A stretch of 64,000 nt of DNA from UBA7957 sp965224675 (GTDB lineage: Bacteria; Pseudomonadota; Gammaproteobacteria; Granulosicoccales; Granulosicoccaceae). Made by a program: the position numbers and the translations under genes. The stretch covers positions 806,001-870,000 of the forward strand of contig CBDDAA010000002.1 of assembly GCA_965224675.1 (NCBI GenBank), given 5' to 3'. This document shows, in pieces, positions 1 through 8,267 of the stretch (its first letter is position 1; the number at the start of each line of letters is the position of its first letter). The notes under the pieces are model-generated. The model worked only from the letters and a program-made list of their open reading frames with translations. It searched no databases and was not told the origin of the DNA.

Positions 1-1436
1 AATTGTTCACTTGGGTGCGCAATGAATGTGAGTTGGAAATAACCCCAATTGCAGCGCCTGCAACACCGACTGGGATGTTTGTCATCGCACCCATAAAAGA
101 AACTGATGATACTGAACAAACTAAAACACTGCCTGATCCTGCCACTGCAAAGCCCGTAAAGCACAAAGCGCAAAAGTCAGCGCCGCCAGGCAAATCTGTA
201 GATAGCAAAAAAGCCGCTAAACCAGTAGCAAAAAAGCAGGAATCAGGATCCATTCGGGTTAACACCGATAAAGTTGATGCACTCATCAATCTTGTCGGTG
301 AACTGGTCATTACACAATCCATGTTAAGTCGTTTTGGGCGCGACACAGACCCCTCACAGATTGATGATCTTAAAGAAGGTTTAGCACAGCTTTCACACAA
401 TACCCGAGATCTACAAGAAAGCGTTATGCGAATTCGTATGATGCCGATCAGCTTTGCCTTTAGCCGTTTCCCGCGGCTGGTACGTGATACCAGCAGTACA
501 CTGGGTAAAGAAGTCGAGCTACGTTTGATGGGCGAAGATACGGAGTTGGACAAGACTGTATTGGAAAAAATCGGTGACCCTCTGGTTCATCTGGTGCGTA
601 ACTCATTAGATCACGGGCTGGAAACACCAGAAGTACGCACGGCGGCAGGAAAACCGGCCACGGGTATCTTAACCCTAGGCGCATTTCATGAAGGCGGCAA
701 TATCGTTATCCAGGTGAGTGATGATGGTGCCGGCATTAATACCCAAAGAGTTTTAAAAAAGGCACAGGAACGGGGTTTAATTCAGCCGGGTGAAGAACTC
801 TCACCTGACCGAATCAATAATCTTATTTTTATGGCTGGTTTTTCAACTGCTGACGAAGTCAGTGATTTGTCAGGACGTGGTGTAGGTATGGACGTTGTTC
901 GACGTAACATTGCCGATCTTGGTGGGCAAGTCTCATTAAAATCCGAAGTCGGGAAGGGCAGTACTTTTACTATTCGGCTGCCGTTGACCCTCGCAATACT
1001 TGATGGTCAGCTAATCAAAGTACACCAACAAACCTATATTATTCCGCTAATCTCTATTGTTGAAACCGTTCAGGTTTCACTCGAAAAAATAGGTTTGCTA
1101 GCGGGGAAAGATGAATTATTTCGATTGCGGGATGAGTATATTCCAATCCTGCGTCTATATGATCTGTTCTCCGTCGCAGGATCGAACCAGGAGTTGGCGG
1201 AACGACTGCTTGTGGTTGTTGAAGCCAATAACCAAAGGTTTGGGGTTTTAGTCGATGACCTGTTGGAGCAACAGCAGGTTGTTATCAAAAGCCTCGAATC
1301 AAACTTCATGCAAACACAGGCTATTTCTGGCGCGACCATTCTAGGTGATGGCACTGTAGCACTGATTATTGATATTCGCGGCCTTGTACAATTATCTATG
1401 GACATCGAAGAACACCGCCAGCATAAGGCGGCTTGA
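1..1436 (+). CDS. cheA: Chemotaxis histidine kinase CheA, C-terminal part (5' end outside window)
   Basis: Frame 3 is open from the left edge, so the N-terminal Hpt and CheY/CheB-binding parts are missing; this is a partial gene. After a Lys/Ala/Pro-rich linker comes the dimerisation domain (INLVGELVITQS, near residue 95), then the HATPase domain with the N-box (HLVRNSLDHGLE), the GAGI-type G1 box and a G2 box (SGRGVGMDVV). A CheW-like domain ends the protein. CheA autophosphorylates on His in response to receptors and passes phosphate to CheY and CheB. It is followed 24 bp later by cheW and heads a co-directional che cluster. Identity is secure; only the real start is unknown. Confidence 0.96.
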   Translation, partial: LFTWVRNECELEITPIAAPATPTGMFVIAPIKETDDTEQTKTLPDPATAKPVKHKAQKSAPPGKSVDSKKAAKPVAKKQESGSIRVNTDKVDALINLVGELVITQSMLSRFGRDTDPSQIDDLKEGLAQLSHNTRDLQESVMRIRMMPISFAFSRFPRLVRDTSSTLGKEVELRLMGEDTELDKTVLEKIGDPLVHLVRNSLDHGLETPEVRTAAGKPATGILTLGAFHEGGNIVIQVSDDGAGINTQRVLKKAQERGLIQPGEELSPDRINNLIFMAGFSTADEVSDLSGRGVGMDVVRRNIADLGGQVSLKSEVGKGSTFTIRLPLTLAILDGQLIKVHQQTYIIPLISIVETVQVSLEKIGLLAGKDELFRLRDEYIPILRLYDLFSVAGSNQELAERLLVVVEANNQRFGVLVDDLLEQQQVVIKSLESNFMQTQAISGATILGDGTVALIIDIRGLVQLSMDIEEHRQHKAA

Positions 1437-1460
1437 TCGATTGGCGTAAGGAGGGAAAAA

Positions 1461-1985
1461 ATGTCTGCAGTTCAACATCAGAAAAACCCGATTAGTAATG
1501 CAACCCATATTGGAGATGCTGCCAATCAATACCTCACTTTTATTCTTGCCGATGAAGAATATGGTGTGGAAATTTTACGTGTTCAGGAGATTATGGGACG
1601 AGAAGATGCCACCCCTATTCCAAATGCACCTGAACACATTCTTGGCGTAATCAACATACGTGGCGAGATTGTACCGATCGTTGATCTGCGCAAACGCTTT
1701 GATCTTGAAAGCATTGCCTATGGACCGACCACGGTTGTCATCGTCGTCAATATGGTCTCATCCGATCAGCAACGAACCGTTGGCCTGGTTGTCGATGCCG
1801 TATCTGAAGTTTACAGAATTGACCCTGAACAGATTCAAACCACCCCTGAAATGGGCACAAATTTATCCACAAAGTGGATTAAGGGTTTAATCACTGTGGA
1901 AGAAAAAATGTTGTTACTGCTTGAGGTTGATCGCCTGGTTGACTTTAGCGATCTGGAACCCGTCAATACAACAGAAGCAGCCTAA
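1461..1985 (+). CDS. cheW: Chemotaxis coupling protein CheW
   Basis: The 174-residue protein is a single CheW domain: the early beta-strand reads YLTFILADEEYGVEIL, followed by a VINIRGEIVPIVDLRKRF core and a closing LLLEVDRLV. It links chemoreceptors to CheA in the membrane-associated array. The start is well supported by a strong Shine-Dalgarno (AAGGAGGG, 1448-1455) just before ATG 1461. It lies between cheA and an Aer-like receptor, the usual place for this gene. Nothing looks degraded. Confidence 0.97.
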   Translation: MSAVQHQKNPISNATHIGDAANQYLTFILADEEYGVEILRVQEIMGREDATPIPNAPEHILGVINIRGEIVPIVDLRKRFDLESIAYGPTTVVIVVNMVSSDQQRTVGLVVDAVSEVYRIDPEQIQTTPEMGTNLSTKWIKGLITVEEKMLLLLEVDRLVDFSDLEPVNTTEAA

Positions 1986-2045
1986 CAATCGAGTGTTCTG
2001 AATGCGCCGCGTCACAAAAATTACCATTTACATGGACAAAGTAGA

Positions 2046-4772
2046 ATGAAAATCAACCAACCGATAACCGAGAAGGAAGTGGTATTGAGGAAAGGCCAGA
2101 CATTGGTTTCCCGCACCAATTTGAAGGGCATTATAACCTTTGTCGATCCCGATTTAATCGCCATTAGTGGTTTCAGTGAAGCAGAGTTGCTGAATAAAAA
2201 CCACAATGTTGTACGCCACCCTGACATACCAGCCGAAGTTTTCCAGGATCTGTGGCATACCCTGAAGGCCGGGGACCCCTGGGTGGGGATTATAAAAAAC
2301 AGGTGTAAAAATGGCGACTACTACTGGGTTGAAGCCAACGTAACACCCGTTTATGAAAATGCCACGATAACGGGTTATCTGTCGGTTAGAAGATATGCAA
2401 GCAAGGAACAAATTTCTAACGCCGGTAATTTTTATGCTGCTATCAGAAACGGAACAACAAGTATGGCCGCCGCCTCACAGTTTTCGCTGTCAAGTACTTG
2501 TACGAAGATGCCATTAATGACGCAATTGTTAATCCAGCTTGGAAGTGTAATTGCAATGGCTACCCTGGCGGTTATTGCCGATACAGCCGGTAACACTACG
2601 CTGGCTGCAATTAGCGCAATCGCTGGCACTGGCATCATTTGCTGGCTCCCGATCTGGTTCTCCCGTCGAGTTGTGCATCCTCTGAGAAATGCAGGCTTAA
2701 CATTGCAAAAGCTCGCTGAAGGTAAATACTTTGAACAAATAAACATTGGCCGTGGCGATGAACTTGGCAAATTATGCAAAAAAATAAAATCTGTACAGAT
2801 CAAGCTGGGTAGCGATCTCGATGCGGCTAATAATAAGGCCACGGATGCGGGGCGAATCAAACAAGCGCTGGATAATGTCAGCACCAGCGTGATGGTCGGT
2901 GATATAGAGAATAATATCATCTATATGAATCGCTCAGCACAGCAGTTGTTTGCCGATGCAGAGGCCGATATTAAAACTGAATTACCCAATTTTAGTGCCA
3001 CTACTGTATTAGGCTCGAATATTGACGTGTTCCATAAAAAACCTACGCACCAACGCTCGATGCTCAGCGCTCTGGATTCAAGCCATACAGCAACGGTTTC
3101 GATCGGTGGTCGTATTTTGCGGATCATCGCCAACCCGGTGAGGGGCATTAATGGTGAACGTTTAGGCACCGCTGTTGAGTGGTCTGATTTAACCGCTGAA
3201 AAACTCTTGGAAAATGATGTGGAGACTGTCGTGAGCAACGCATTGGAAGGCGATCTGTCGCGGCGGATTCCACTCGACGATAAGGTGGATTTTATGGCTA
3301 CACTATCGAAAAAAATTAATCAGCTTATGGGGGTTACTGAGAGAATATTCAACGATACTGTACGTGTGTTTAGCGCTTTGTCCCATGGCGATTTAACTGA
3401 AACCATCGACGATAACTATTCAGGACTGTTTCTTGAGCTTAAGCATGATGCTAATAATACAGTGGCTAAATTAGCACAAATTGTCGCGCAACTACAAAAA
3501 ACGGCAGCTACTGTACAAGCGGGTTCCGGTGAAATTGCCAAGGGTAATGCCAATTTAAGCGTCAGAACAGAAGAACAGTCGGCTAATCTGGAAGGCACCG
3601 CTTCCAGTATGGAAGAAATTAATACCACGGTTCGCCAGAATGCCGATAATGCAGCTCAGGCAAATCAGTTGGCCCAGACGGCACTTGCAGAGGCAGGCAA
3701 AGGCGGTGCCGTAGTCGAGCAGGCGGTGGAAGCGATGAGTGCGATCAATACCTCCAGCAATCAAATTGCAGACATTGTAGGGGTCATCGATGAGATCGCA
3801 TTTCAAACCAATTTACTGGCCTTGAACGCATCGGTAGAGGCGGCCCGTGCCGGTGAACAGGGCCGGGGATTTGCAGTTGTTGCCAGTGAAGTTCGTAACC
3901 TCGCCAGCCGAAGCGCCACGGCAGCAAAGGAAATCAAAGGATTGATTCAGGATAGCGTTGTTAAAGTGAATGATGGCTCCCGTCTGGTCAATGAATCGGG
4001 ACAGATGCTTGAAAAAATTGTTGAGGGCATTAAAAACGTCACCAATATTGTCGGTGAGATTACAGCCGCCAGCCAGGAGCAGGCTGCAGGTGTGGATGAG
4101 GTCAATAAGGCCATAACCCAGATTGATGGAATAACGCAAAAAAACACCTCGCTGGTGGAACAGGCCGCTGCGGCCAGTGAGTCACTTGGACACCAGGCAA
4201 AAGATTTACGTAAATTAACTCACTTCTTTCAAACCCATAAGCAAAACACGAAATCAAGTCATGTACCTGCAAACGGTGAGCAACGTTCAGCTCAACGACC
4301 ATGGGCCAAAAATAACACCGCCGCGCCTGCGTCAGGTGCGCTTGATTTCTCATCAGCAAGAAGTAAACACCTTTCCTGGAAAACCCGCCTGCGCAGCTTT
4401 CTTGACGGCAAAGAATCCATGACCGAGGCTGAAGCGGTGTCACATCGCGATTGTGACCTTGGCAAGTGGCTCTATGCAGGCGCATATAAACAATTTGATG
4501 AATATGAGGAAATGCGTGAGTTGGAATCCATTCATGCTGAGATGCACAGTATTCTGCGCAATATTATTAGTCAAAAACACAAAGGTGAAGAAAAGCTGGC
4601 AGAAAAGAACTTCACTAAGATTGAGCCATTATCCAAAAAAATCATCGCTCTGTTAACGCAAATTGAGAAAATTTCAAACAACAGGCAGACGACACCTTTG
4701 CCGCTTAAAGCGGCTGCCAATGCAACAGCCCAAGCCCCCATGGCGGCCAGTGATGAATGGGATGAATTTTAG
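2046..4772 (+). CDS. Aer-like methyl-accepting chemotaxis protein with two PAS domains and a C-terminal CZB zinc-binding domain
   Basis: This 908-residue receptor has no periplasmic domain. Residues about 20-115 are an Aer-type PAS domain (NVVRHPDIP and KNRCKNGDYYWVEA), which in Aer binds FAD and reports redox state. Two hydrophobic segments near 155-205 anchor it in the inner membrane. A HAMP-like stretch and a second PAS (about 275-380, VGDIENNIIYMNR) follow. The signalling domain has the invariant hairpin tip (IDEIAFQTNLLALNASVEA, near 580-600). The C-terminus (about 770-860) is a CZB domain with the expected H775 and the CDLGKW motif around C803, known in other proteins to bind zinc and sense HOCl or zinc. 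Its place in the che operon suggests the main energy-taxis receptor. The sensing roles are inferred from the families. Confidence 0.93.
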   Translation: MKINQPITEKEVVLRKGQTLVSRTNLKGIITFVDPDLIAISGFSEAELLNKNHNVVRHPDIPAEVFQDLWHTLKAGDPWVGIIKNRCKNGDYYWVEANVTPVYENATITGYLSVRRYASKEQISNAGNFYAAIRNGTTSMAAASQFSLSSTCTKMPLMTQLLIQLGSVIAMATLAVIADTAGNTTLAAISAIAGTGIICWLPIWFSRRVVHPLRNAGLTLQKLAEGKYFEQINIGRGDELGKLCKKIKSVQIKLGSDLDAANNKATDAGRIKQALDNVSTSVMVGDIENNIIYMNRSAQQLFADAEADIKTELPNFSATTVLGSNIDVFHKKPTHQRSMLSALDSSHTATVSIGGRILRIIANPVRGINGERLGTAVEWSDLTAEKLLENDVETVVSNALEGDLSRRIPLDDKVDFMATLSKKINQLMGVTERIFNDTVRVFSALSHGDLTETIDDNYSGLFLELKHDANNTVAKLAQIVAQLQKTAATVQAGSGEIAKGNANLSVRTEEQSANLEGTASSMEEINTTVRQNADNAAQANQLAQTALAEAGKGGAVVEQAVEAMSAINTSSNQIADIVGVIDEIAFQTNLLALNASVEAARAGEQGRGFAVVASEVRNLASRSATAAKEIKGLIQDSVVKVNDGSRLVNESGQMLEKIVEGIKNVTNIVGEITAASQEQAAGVDEVNKAITQIDGITQKNTSLVEQAAAASESLGHQAKDLRKLTHFFQTHKQNTKSSHVPANGEQRSAQRPWAKNNTAAPASGALDFSSARSKHLSWKTRLRSFLDGKESMTEAEAVSHRDCDLGKWLYAGAYKQFDEYEEMRELESIHAEMHSILRNIISQKHKGEEKLAEKNFTKIEPLSKKIIALLTQIEKISNNRQTTPLPLKAAANATAQAPMAASDEWDEF

Positions 4773-4781
4773 AGAATAGTC

Positions 4782-5102
4782 ATGACCCAAACTTCCAAGT
4801 CAGTGAAAAAAAAGACCGATACTGTTGTGACGCTCAATTCAACACTACAACTAATCGAAATAGACAAATTTGTATTACAGTTACAGGAGTCAATCACCTC
4901 GAAAAACAAGATCGGGATAAATGCACAATCCGTCGAAATCATTGACACTGCATCGTTACAACTACTCTGTGCCTTTGTTAATCAAACAAAACTCACGGGG
5001 CAGTCTATCTATTGGATCAAGCCATCGGACGCTTTGATAACCTGCGCCCGCCTGCTCGGTCTGGAGAAACACCTGGGCATTGAGTCAGGCAAAAAACCGT
5101 GA
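4782..5102 (+). CDS. STAS-domain protein (MlaB / anti-sigma-antagonist type) in the che operon
   Basis: A 106-residue protein with a single STAS fold. The conserved loop reads IIDTASLQLLCAF, matching the position where STAS proteins carry a phosphorylatable Ser/Thr. It starts 9 bp after the receptor stop, and its own stop overlaps the GTG start of cheR (GTGA at 5099-5102), so translation is probably coupled. STAS proteins are found in some proteobacterial che operons, but their task there is not settled. A partner-switch role is only inference. No anti-sigma kinase is seen nearby. Confidence 0.8.
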   Translation: MTQTSKSVKKKTDTVVTLNSTLQLIEIDKFVLQLQESITSKNKIGINAQSVEIIDTASLQLLCAFVNQTKLTGQSIYWIKPSDALITCARLLGLEKHLGIESGKKP

Positions 5103-5971
5103 ATGCAGGGGCACTCAAACAAGCGAGTCTGGATACTGCAACCGCCGATACTCAGTTAAACACTGCTGAATATGCTGCATTGCGAGCACTCATTAAATCG
5201 ACGACGGGGATACAATTGGCCGAGGACCGCCAACAAATGATTCGTCGCCGCCTTTCGAGTCGCCTGAAAGAACTGCAATTGACAACTTTTACGCAATATC
5301 TGGACATTCTGCAATCCGGTGATGCAATAGAGTTGGAACTGTTTGCCAATGCTGTGACAACCAATCTGACAGCTTTTTTTAGAGAAGACCATCATTTTCA
5401 ATTTCTGAGCGACACATTGTTACCCCAATTAGTGGAGATGGCCCGAAATCATCATCGAAAGATCCGCATTTGGTCTGCGGGTTGCTCAACCGGCGAAGAA
5501 GCCTATTCCATAGCCATGTCAATCAACGAGATGAATCCTCTGCCGAGTGATCTGGATATCAAGATACTGGCGAGTGATCTGGATTCGGGGGCAGTGGCAC
5601 ATGCAGCGGCAGGCATTTATACCTGCGACCGCCTTGCCAAGATGTCAGCACAAAGACGCAAACGCTGGTTTACCCGTGGTACTGGTGTTAATAAAGGCCA
5701 CGTTCGAATTGACCCTCACTTGCAACAACAAGTTACCTTTCGCCATCTCAATCTACTCCAGCCCTGGCCGATGAAAAATCAGTTTGATGTTATCTTCTGC
5801 CGCAATACGATTATTTATTTTGACAAAACAACCCAGAAAGAATTGGTTGGCCGATTCACCAATGCATTGTCTCAAGGTGGTCACCTTATTCTGGGCCATT
5901 CTGAAAGCCTGATGTATGCAACCGATAAGCTTTCATTACTGGGTAAGACTATCTACAAGCGGGTTTCGTGA
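5099..5971 (+). CDS. cheR: Chemoreceptor methyltransferase CheR
   Basis: CheR methylates glutamates of chemoreceptors with S-adenosylmethionine for sensory adaptation. The 290 residues show an N-terminal helical domain (with MIRRRLSSRL), the SAM-binding motif WSAGCSTGEEAYSIAM and the FDVIFCRNTIIYFD motif, followed by GGHLILGHSES near the C-terminus. Length is normal for the family. The start appears to be GTG 5099, overlapping the STAS stop; no better in-frame start is visible near it. The stop overlaps the start of cheB by one base, the typical coupled cheR-cheB arrangement. Confidence 0.96.
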   Translation: MNAGALKQASLDTATADTQLNTAEYAALRALIKSTTGIQLAEDRQQMIRRRLSSRLKELQLTTFTQYLDILQSGDAIELELFANAVTTNLTAFFREDHHFQFLSDTLLPQLVEMARNHHRKIRIWSAGCSTGEEAYSIAMSINEMNPLPSDLDIKILASDLDSGAVAHAAAGIYTCDRLAKMSAQRRKRWFTRGTGVNKGHVRIDPHLQQQVTFRHLNLLQPWPMKNQFDVIFCRNTIIYFDKTTQKELVGRFTNALSQGGHLILGHSESLMYATDKLSLLGKTIYKRVS

Positions 5972-7092
5972 TGACTTCAGTTTCTGGAAATATAACAGAT
6001 GGGCAAGTCAAAAAACCTGTTGCCGAAAAAAACATTCGAGTGCTGATTGTCGATGACTCTGCCTTGATGCGCAAACTACTTACAGATTTGATACAGAGTG
6101 ATCCCTCACTGGAGGTCATAGGTGCTGCAAAAGATGCCTATGTCGCTCGCGATATGATTAAAGCGCTAAAACCAGATGTTCTGACACTGGATGTTGAAAT
6201 GCCGAGAATGGATGGCTTGAGCTTTTTAAGCAATCTCATGCGCTTAAGACCTATGCCTGTTGTCATGATTTCTTCACTGACTGAGCATGGCGCCGATACT
6301 ACAATGAAAGCACTTGCCCTGGGTGCAGTCGATTTTGTCAGCAAACCAAAGGTGGATATAGAGAATGGCATGCAACAGTCTGCAGCCGAGATTAACGGCA
6401 AGATAAAAATAGCTGCACAGGCGAGAATTGCAACCTTGTCACAAACTGCCAGGCAACCAAAATTCGAAGCCGAACCGCATCAACAGGTAAATAAACCCCA
6501 ACCGCTAAAGGTAAAAGAAACAGGAAAGCAGATCATCGCTGTCGGTGCATCCACAGGAGGCACAGAAGCCATAAAGGAGATATTGAAAAAGATCCGCCAC
6601 GATCTGCCAGGCATAGTTATCACTCAGCATATTCCTGCACTTTTCAGCCGTTCTTTCGCTGAACGCATGAATCGCTACACTGCGCTACAGGTTAGTGAAG
6701 CTGAAGATAAGCAACTGATTCTGCCTGGTCATGTTTACATCGCACCTGGCGATTACCATATGCAGGTTTTCAAAGAAGACGATCATTATCGTTGCAGACT
6801 CAATGACAAAGCCCCTGTTAACCGTCATCGACCGTCGGTCGATGTCCTATTTGAATCGGTTGTTAAAAACGTCGGATCATCGGCCATTGCTGTCATCCTC
6901 ACCGGCATGGGTCGCGATGGCGCACAAGGGCTAAAAAAAATGCGTGATGTGGGAGCTTATACCATCGCTCAAAACAAGGAAAGCTGTGTGGTCTGGGGCA
7001 TGCCCAAGGCCGCAATCAATCTGGGCGCAGCAAAAGATGTGCTCTCATTGTCGGCAATAGCCGCCAAACTTAATGAATTTGCACTTACATAA
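5971..7092 (+). CDS. cheB: Chemotaxis protein-glutamate methylesterase CheB
   Basis: CheB removes methyl groups (and can deamidate glutamines) from receptors when phosphorylated by CheA. An N-terminal receiver domain carries the DDS acidic pocket and the phospho-acceptor in TLDVEMPRMDG. A variable linker leads to the esterase domain with the Ser-His-Asp triad: Ser in GASTGGTEA, His in ITQHIP and Asp in TGMGRDGAQG. I prefer ATG 5971, which overlaps the cheR stop as TGATG; an in-frame GTG one codon earlier (5968) is possible. No cheD lies between cheR and cheB or elsewhere in the window. Confidence 0.96.
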   Translation: MTSVSGNITDGQVKKPVAEKNIRVLIVDDSALMRKLLTDLIQSDPSLEVIGAAKDAYVARDMIKALKPDVLTLDVEMPRMDGLSFLSNLMRLRPMPVVMISSLTEHGADTTMKALALGAVDFVSKPKVDIENGMQQSAAEINGKIKIAAQARIATLSQTARQPKFEAEPHQQVNKPQPLKVKETGKQIIAVGASTGGTEAIKEILKKIRHDLPGIVITQHIPALFSRSFAERMNRYTALQVSEAEDKQLILPGHVYIAPGDYHMQVFKEDDHYRCRLNDKAPVNRHRPSVDVLFESVVKNVGSSAIAVILTGMGRDGAQGLKKMRDVGAYTIAQNKESCVVWGMPKAAINLGAAKDVLSLSAIAAKLNEFALT

Positions 7093-7143
7093 ATAACCGT
7101 AACAGCAGAACGGAAATTAATCGATGAATCTCAGGAGCAGAAA

Positions 7144-7506
7144 ATGAAAGTACTAGTAGTAGATGATAGCGTAGCCATGCGCATGATGATTATACGAACA
7201 CTTAGGCAGGCTGGGCTTGATAACCATGATTTTAAGCAAGCCGCTGACGGGGTCGAAGGATTGAATATGGTACGTGATGAGAAGCCAGATCTGGTTTTAG
7301 CCGATTGGAATATGCCAAATATGACTGGCATTGAAATGCTTGAGGCATTACGCGAAGAAGGTGATCTTGTGAAGGTTGGGTTTATTACCACTGAAGCAAC
7401 GACCGCAATGCGCTCACGGGCATCTGATGCAGGCGCCTTGTTCCTTGTTGGCAAACCATTCACCGTTGAATCGTTTGAGCAAGCGTTAGCCCCCGTGCTG
7501 TCTTAA
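7144..7506 (+). CDS. CheY-like single-domain response regulator
   Basis: A 120-residue stand-alone receiver domain: acidic pair D7-D8, phospho-acceptor D54 (LADWNMPNM), the switch Thr in FITTEAT, and the conserved Lys in GKPF. The WNMPN stretch is very close to enterobacterial CheY, but the region before the C-terminus is more divergent, so a flagellar CheY or a regulator dedicated to the next gene are both possible. A good ribosome site (AGGAG) precedes ATG 7144. It lies 51 bp after cheB and before an unknown gene, all on the same strand. Confidence 0.88.
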   Translation: MKVLVVDDSVAMRMMIIRTLRQAGLDNHDFKQAADGVEGLNMVRDEKPDLVLADWNMPNMTGIEMLEALREEGDLVKVGFITTEATTAMRSRASDAGALFLVGKPFTVESFEQALAPVLS

Positions 7507-7623
7507 ACCCTATTAATTTAAATTGCAAGTACCCAAGCAAACTCTTTAGGGTGTATTTTCAACCAGCTTTACACCCCTTGGATCAATTGTGTCCATCGCT
7601 GCTACGACCCCCAGGAGAAACCC

Positions 7624-8082
7624 ATGAAACACCTTTTACCAACCGAACACAGTACCAAGAAATTTTTATCTGCGCTTTTTGGTGATGCCCTCAAAGTAAG
7701 TTTATCGGAATCAGCCGGGAATAACAGCTATGCTGCGGTTTATGTTGACGCCGATGACATTCCAGGTGCAGTGGCTTTATGTGATCCGGCATTCGCCGCC
7801 TTTTCCAGCGCCGCCCTTTCGATGATACCCAAGGGGGCTGCAGAAGATGCCGTTAAATCCGGTGATTTGCCGAAAAACCTGCTTGATAATCTCTATGAAG
7901 TCATGAACATCTGCACACGACTGGTTATCGACGAATCTACACCTCACCTACGGCTTGTAAAACTCTGCCCTGTCAATGAGACAGACACTACTGAAATCAT
8001 TAAGGACGCGGCAACTGAAGCTGGTTTTAATGTTGAAATTCCCGGCTATGGAACCGGGAGCTTAACATTTCTTGTGATATGA
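7624..8082 (+). CDS. Conserved-looking unknown protein paired with the CheY-like regulator
   Basis: I do not recognise this 152-residue protein with certainty. It has no signal peptide or membrane segment. Its alternation of Ala-rich helices and beta-strands, and a LLDNLYEVMNICTRLVID stretch, give only a faint resemblance to CheC/CheX-type CheY-P phosphatases; their E-x2-N signature is present only loosely in the EVMN segment. An AGGAG ribosome site sits 7-8 bases before ATG 7624. The position after cheB and a CheY-like gene suggests a chemotaxis accessory role. It ends the + strand che run; the receptor gene beyond it is convergent. Confidence 0.6.
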   Translation: MKHLLPTEHSTKKFLSALFGDALKVSLSESAGNNSYAAVYVDADDIPGAVALCDPAFAAFSSAALSMIPKGAAEDAVKSGDLPKNLLDNLYEVMNICTRLVIDESTPHLRLVKLCPVNETDTTEIIKDAATEAGFNVEIPGYGTGSLTFLVI

Positions 8083-8267
8083 AAATTTTATAGTGTGGAT
8101 GCTGGATGGTATAACCGGTTACACTGAAGTAACCTGGATATTCTCACTTTTTCTCTAAAGTCAGGGCTTGCGTTAGTGGCTACTGGTTAACTGGAGAAGC
8201 AGATAAATATACAGACCGTTGCAGATAATCGAGCTAAATAATTACAGGTTCTTAGTCGCTGCTTAGC

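Noticed and set aside
2432..2920. 162-residue hydrophobic open frame on -
   Set aside because: Its hydrophobicity mirrors the membrane segments of the receptor on +.
8117..8134. 6-bp hairpin GGTTAC/GTAACC between convergent genes
   Set aside because: Short stem and no T-run directly after it; too weak to call a terminator.
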